Part shown: positions 55,213 to 55,405 of the stretch, one piece after another
Layout of the letters: each line of letters begins with the position of its first letter
Numbering within the stretch: position 1 is the stretch's first letter
Assembly: GCA_025359985.1 (NCBI GenBank)
Contig: JANYDB010000045.1
Coordinates: forward strand, 1-55,405
Origin: Burkholderiales bacterium
Lineage (GTDB): Bacteria; Pseudomonadota; Gammaproteobacteria; Burkholderiales; Usitatibacteraceae
Direction of reading: 5' to 3'
Length of the DNA: 55,405 nucleotides
The notes under the pieces: model-generated
The model's database searches: none
Told to the model about the DNA's origin: nothing
The model's input: the letters and a program-made list of their open reading frames with translations, nothing else
Program-made: the position numbers and the translations under genes

Positions 55213-55405
55213 TCATTTTGTATTGTGCTTCGGATATTTCGAGAGTAACCATTTCAATACTTCAAGTTGATCAACACCTGTCGCGCGACGAATTTGGATT
55301 AATAGCTTTCGAGCACTAGGGCGGTCGAGCGTGAGATTTTTTGCGCCTTCGTTGCACACGGAGCATATTGCGCGGAGGTTGGTGAGGTCATCAGTGCCGC
55401 CCATC
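55213..55405 (-). CDS. HNH endonuclease, C-terminal part only
   Basis: The frame runs in from the right window edge; only the last 63 codons are visible. GGTDDLTNLRAICSVCNEG followed by AKN matches the second half of an HNH domain (GG...NL..LC..CN..K), with two zinc-type cysteines. The ATG at 55404 is probably internal, because the catalytic His strand should precede GG. A C-terminal helical tail (RKLLIQIRRATG, VDQLEVLKWLLSKYP) follows. HNH proteins act as restriction, homing or phage-packaging nucleases; the type cannot be told. Confidence 0.75.
   Translation of the reverse strand, partial: MGGTDDLTNLRAICSVCNEGAKNLTLDRPSARKLLIQIRRATGVDQLEVLKWLLSKYPKHNTK

Overview
The window reads as a chromosomal segment of a Gram-negative proteobacterium, most likely a betaproteobacterium of the Burkholderiales. 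The grounds are the HutF/HutD type of histidine operon, a DUF3297 gene, an E. coli-type YcaO, moderate GC content with dense AT-rich intergenic spacers, and the overall style of the proteins. The genus cannot be fixed from the sequence alone. No rRNA, tRNA, CRISPR array, prophage or complete insertion sequence was seen.
1-4.5 kb is the accessory region of most interest. A TPR protein (cut by the window edge) is divergent from two tandem 41-codon genes. Both encode precursors with a textbook double-glycine leader followed by only six residues, EIVIAY and DIVIAY. Next come an intact C39-peptidase ABC exporter (PCAT) and its HlyD-type adaptor. A perfect TGTGA-N6-TCACA palindrome sits in the divergent promoter region, over the predicted -35 of the peptide genes. 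I read this as a candidate peptide-signalling module: precursor, cut and exported by the PCAT, hexapeptide, possibly sensed by a TPR receptor. Export follows from the families; the sensing step is inference.
4.5-17.3 kb is largely housekeeping: pstSCAB behind a Pho box, an orphan amino-acid-type binding protein, a YoaK-family membrane protein, a UMF1-type MFS transporter, glnS, a CocE-type secreted hydrolase and dgkA.
17.7-24 kb holds a large secreted protein joining FG-GAP repeats, a CxxCH heme site and a peptidylglycine-monooxygenase-like copper domain. Debris of a Y1/RAYT transposase and an IS3-family element surrounds an orphan secreted protein. A second orphan secreted protein and an orphan RsbRD-type histidine kinase follow.
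24.2-32.3 kb is a complete histidine-degradation locus: hutUH on the minus strand, hutC-hutD-hutI-hutG-hutF on the plus strand, and one perfect HutC-type operator between them. The genes overlap or touch throughout. Together they convert histidine to glutamate, formate and ammonia by the five-step HutF/HutG route.
32.3-55.4 kb is a mixed region: a cupin, a SWIM/SNF2 helicase, a membrane class III nucleotidyl cyclase with a probable non-ATG start, a ceramidase-like membrane protein, a decayed envelope-protein pseudogene, GT2, dienelactone hydrolase, serine hydrolase, CorC/CNNM and PAP2 proteins, YcaO, an S9 peptidase, a spermidine-synthase-like protein, several small proteins, and the C-terminal end of an HNH protein at the right edge.
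Eight intergenic spacers across the window carry diverged copies of one roughly 66-bp imperfect-palindrome repeat, which I recognise as a family only by comparison within this window.
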